Positions 63,926 to 64,000 of a DNA stretch of 64,000 bases are shown piece by piece. Under the pieces are notes generated by a model that was given only the letters and a program-made list of their open reading frames with translations, searched no databases and was not told the DNA's origin. Origin of the DNA: Nitrospira sp. (GTDB lineage Bacteria; Nitrospirota; Nitrospiria; Nitrospirales; Nitrospiraceae); assembly GCA_036984305.1 (NCBI GenBank), contig BQWY01000001.1, positions 1,447,501 through 1,511,500 of the forward strand. The letters run 5' to 3'. Each line of letters opens with the position of its first letter. Position 1 is the first letter of the stretch. The translations under genes were made by a program, and so were the position numbers.

Positions 63926-64000
63926 GCCGGCATTCTTGCGGATCGCTTGAGTGGAGTCAACGTACTGGAAACATGTGATTGTTTCGCAGGGAAGTACACC

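Overview
The window is a GC-rich chromosomal segment from a Gram-negative bacterium. Gene content (uppS-cdsA-dxr-rseP-proS cluster, squalene/hopanoid genes hpnD and hpnE, class II ribonucleotide reductase, PilZ proteins, DUF899/DUF3422/DUF6933 proteins) fits a Nitrospira-like member of Nitrospirota. That assignment is inference from gene content; no search was run.

Layout. 1-857: 3' end of a 23S rRNA gene, a 5S rRNA gene and its terminator. 858-3334: a mobile patch directly behind the rRNA operon, holding a short IS3-family element with both inverted repeats but no orfA, then a methyltransferase gene followed by a 66-bp attC-like site, which looks like an integron gene cassette. 3335-24567: an accessory stretch of mostly single genes: small conserved-domain proteins, a frameshifted HAF-repeat exported protein, a Sel1-repeat protein, a cyclic-nucleotide-domain/thioredoxin-reductase-like flavoprotein beside a UBP-type zinc finger, exonuclease III beside a 2OG-Fe(II) oxygenase, a DHFR-like protein, DUF899, a zinc alcohol dehydrogenase, a frameshifted cupin, MutM, a sugar dehydrogenase, a Rieske/FAD reductase, an alpha/beta hydrolase and DUF3422. 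24863-30496: small proteins, two PilZ proteins, a TPR protein and a GAF-fused GspE/PilB-type ATPase.

30754-36798 is the core envelope operon on the minus strand (uppS, cdsA, dxr, rseP, proS), divergent from the tldD-pmbA protease pair (36980-39915). 40113-43004 holds a dienelactone hydrolase, a family 4 uracil-DNA glycosylase and small proteins. 43348-48355 encodes a type I secretion ABC transporter and HlyD adaptor, then a TM2-type membrane protein translationally overlapped by an exported protein. 48736-53778 is a minus-strand run of HAD phosphatase, cobalamin-binding protein, hpnD, hpnE and a PLP aminotransferase. 53973-64000 holds an SH3-like protein, class II ribonucleotide reductase, YjbQ, uncharacterised proteins, a membrane-anchored Ser/Thr kinase with an FHA partner, a PHP phosphoesterase and a dihydroneopterin aldolase-methyltransferase fusion.

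The most unusual items are the rRNA-proximal cassette with its attC-like site, the orfA-less IS3 element with both ends, the redox-cysteine-less cNMP/TrxR-like protein paired with a bacterial UBP zinc finger, the FolB-methyltransferase fusion, and two small genes whose ribosome-binding site leads to ATC rather than ATG. No CRISPR array, tRNA gene or prophage was recognised.
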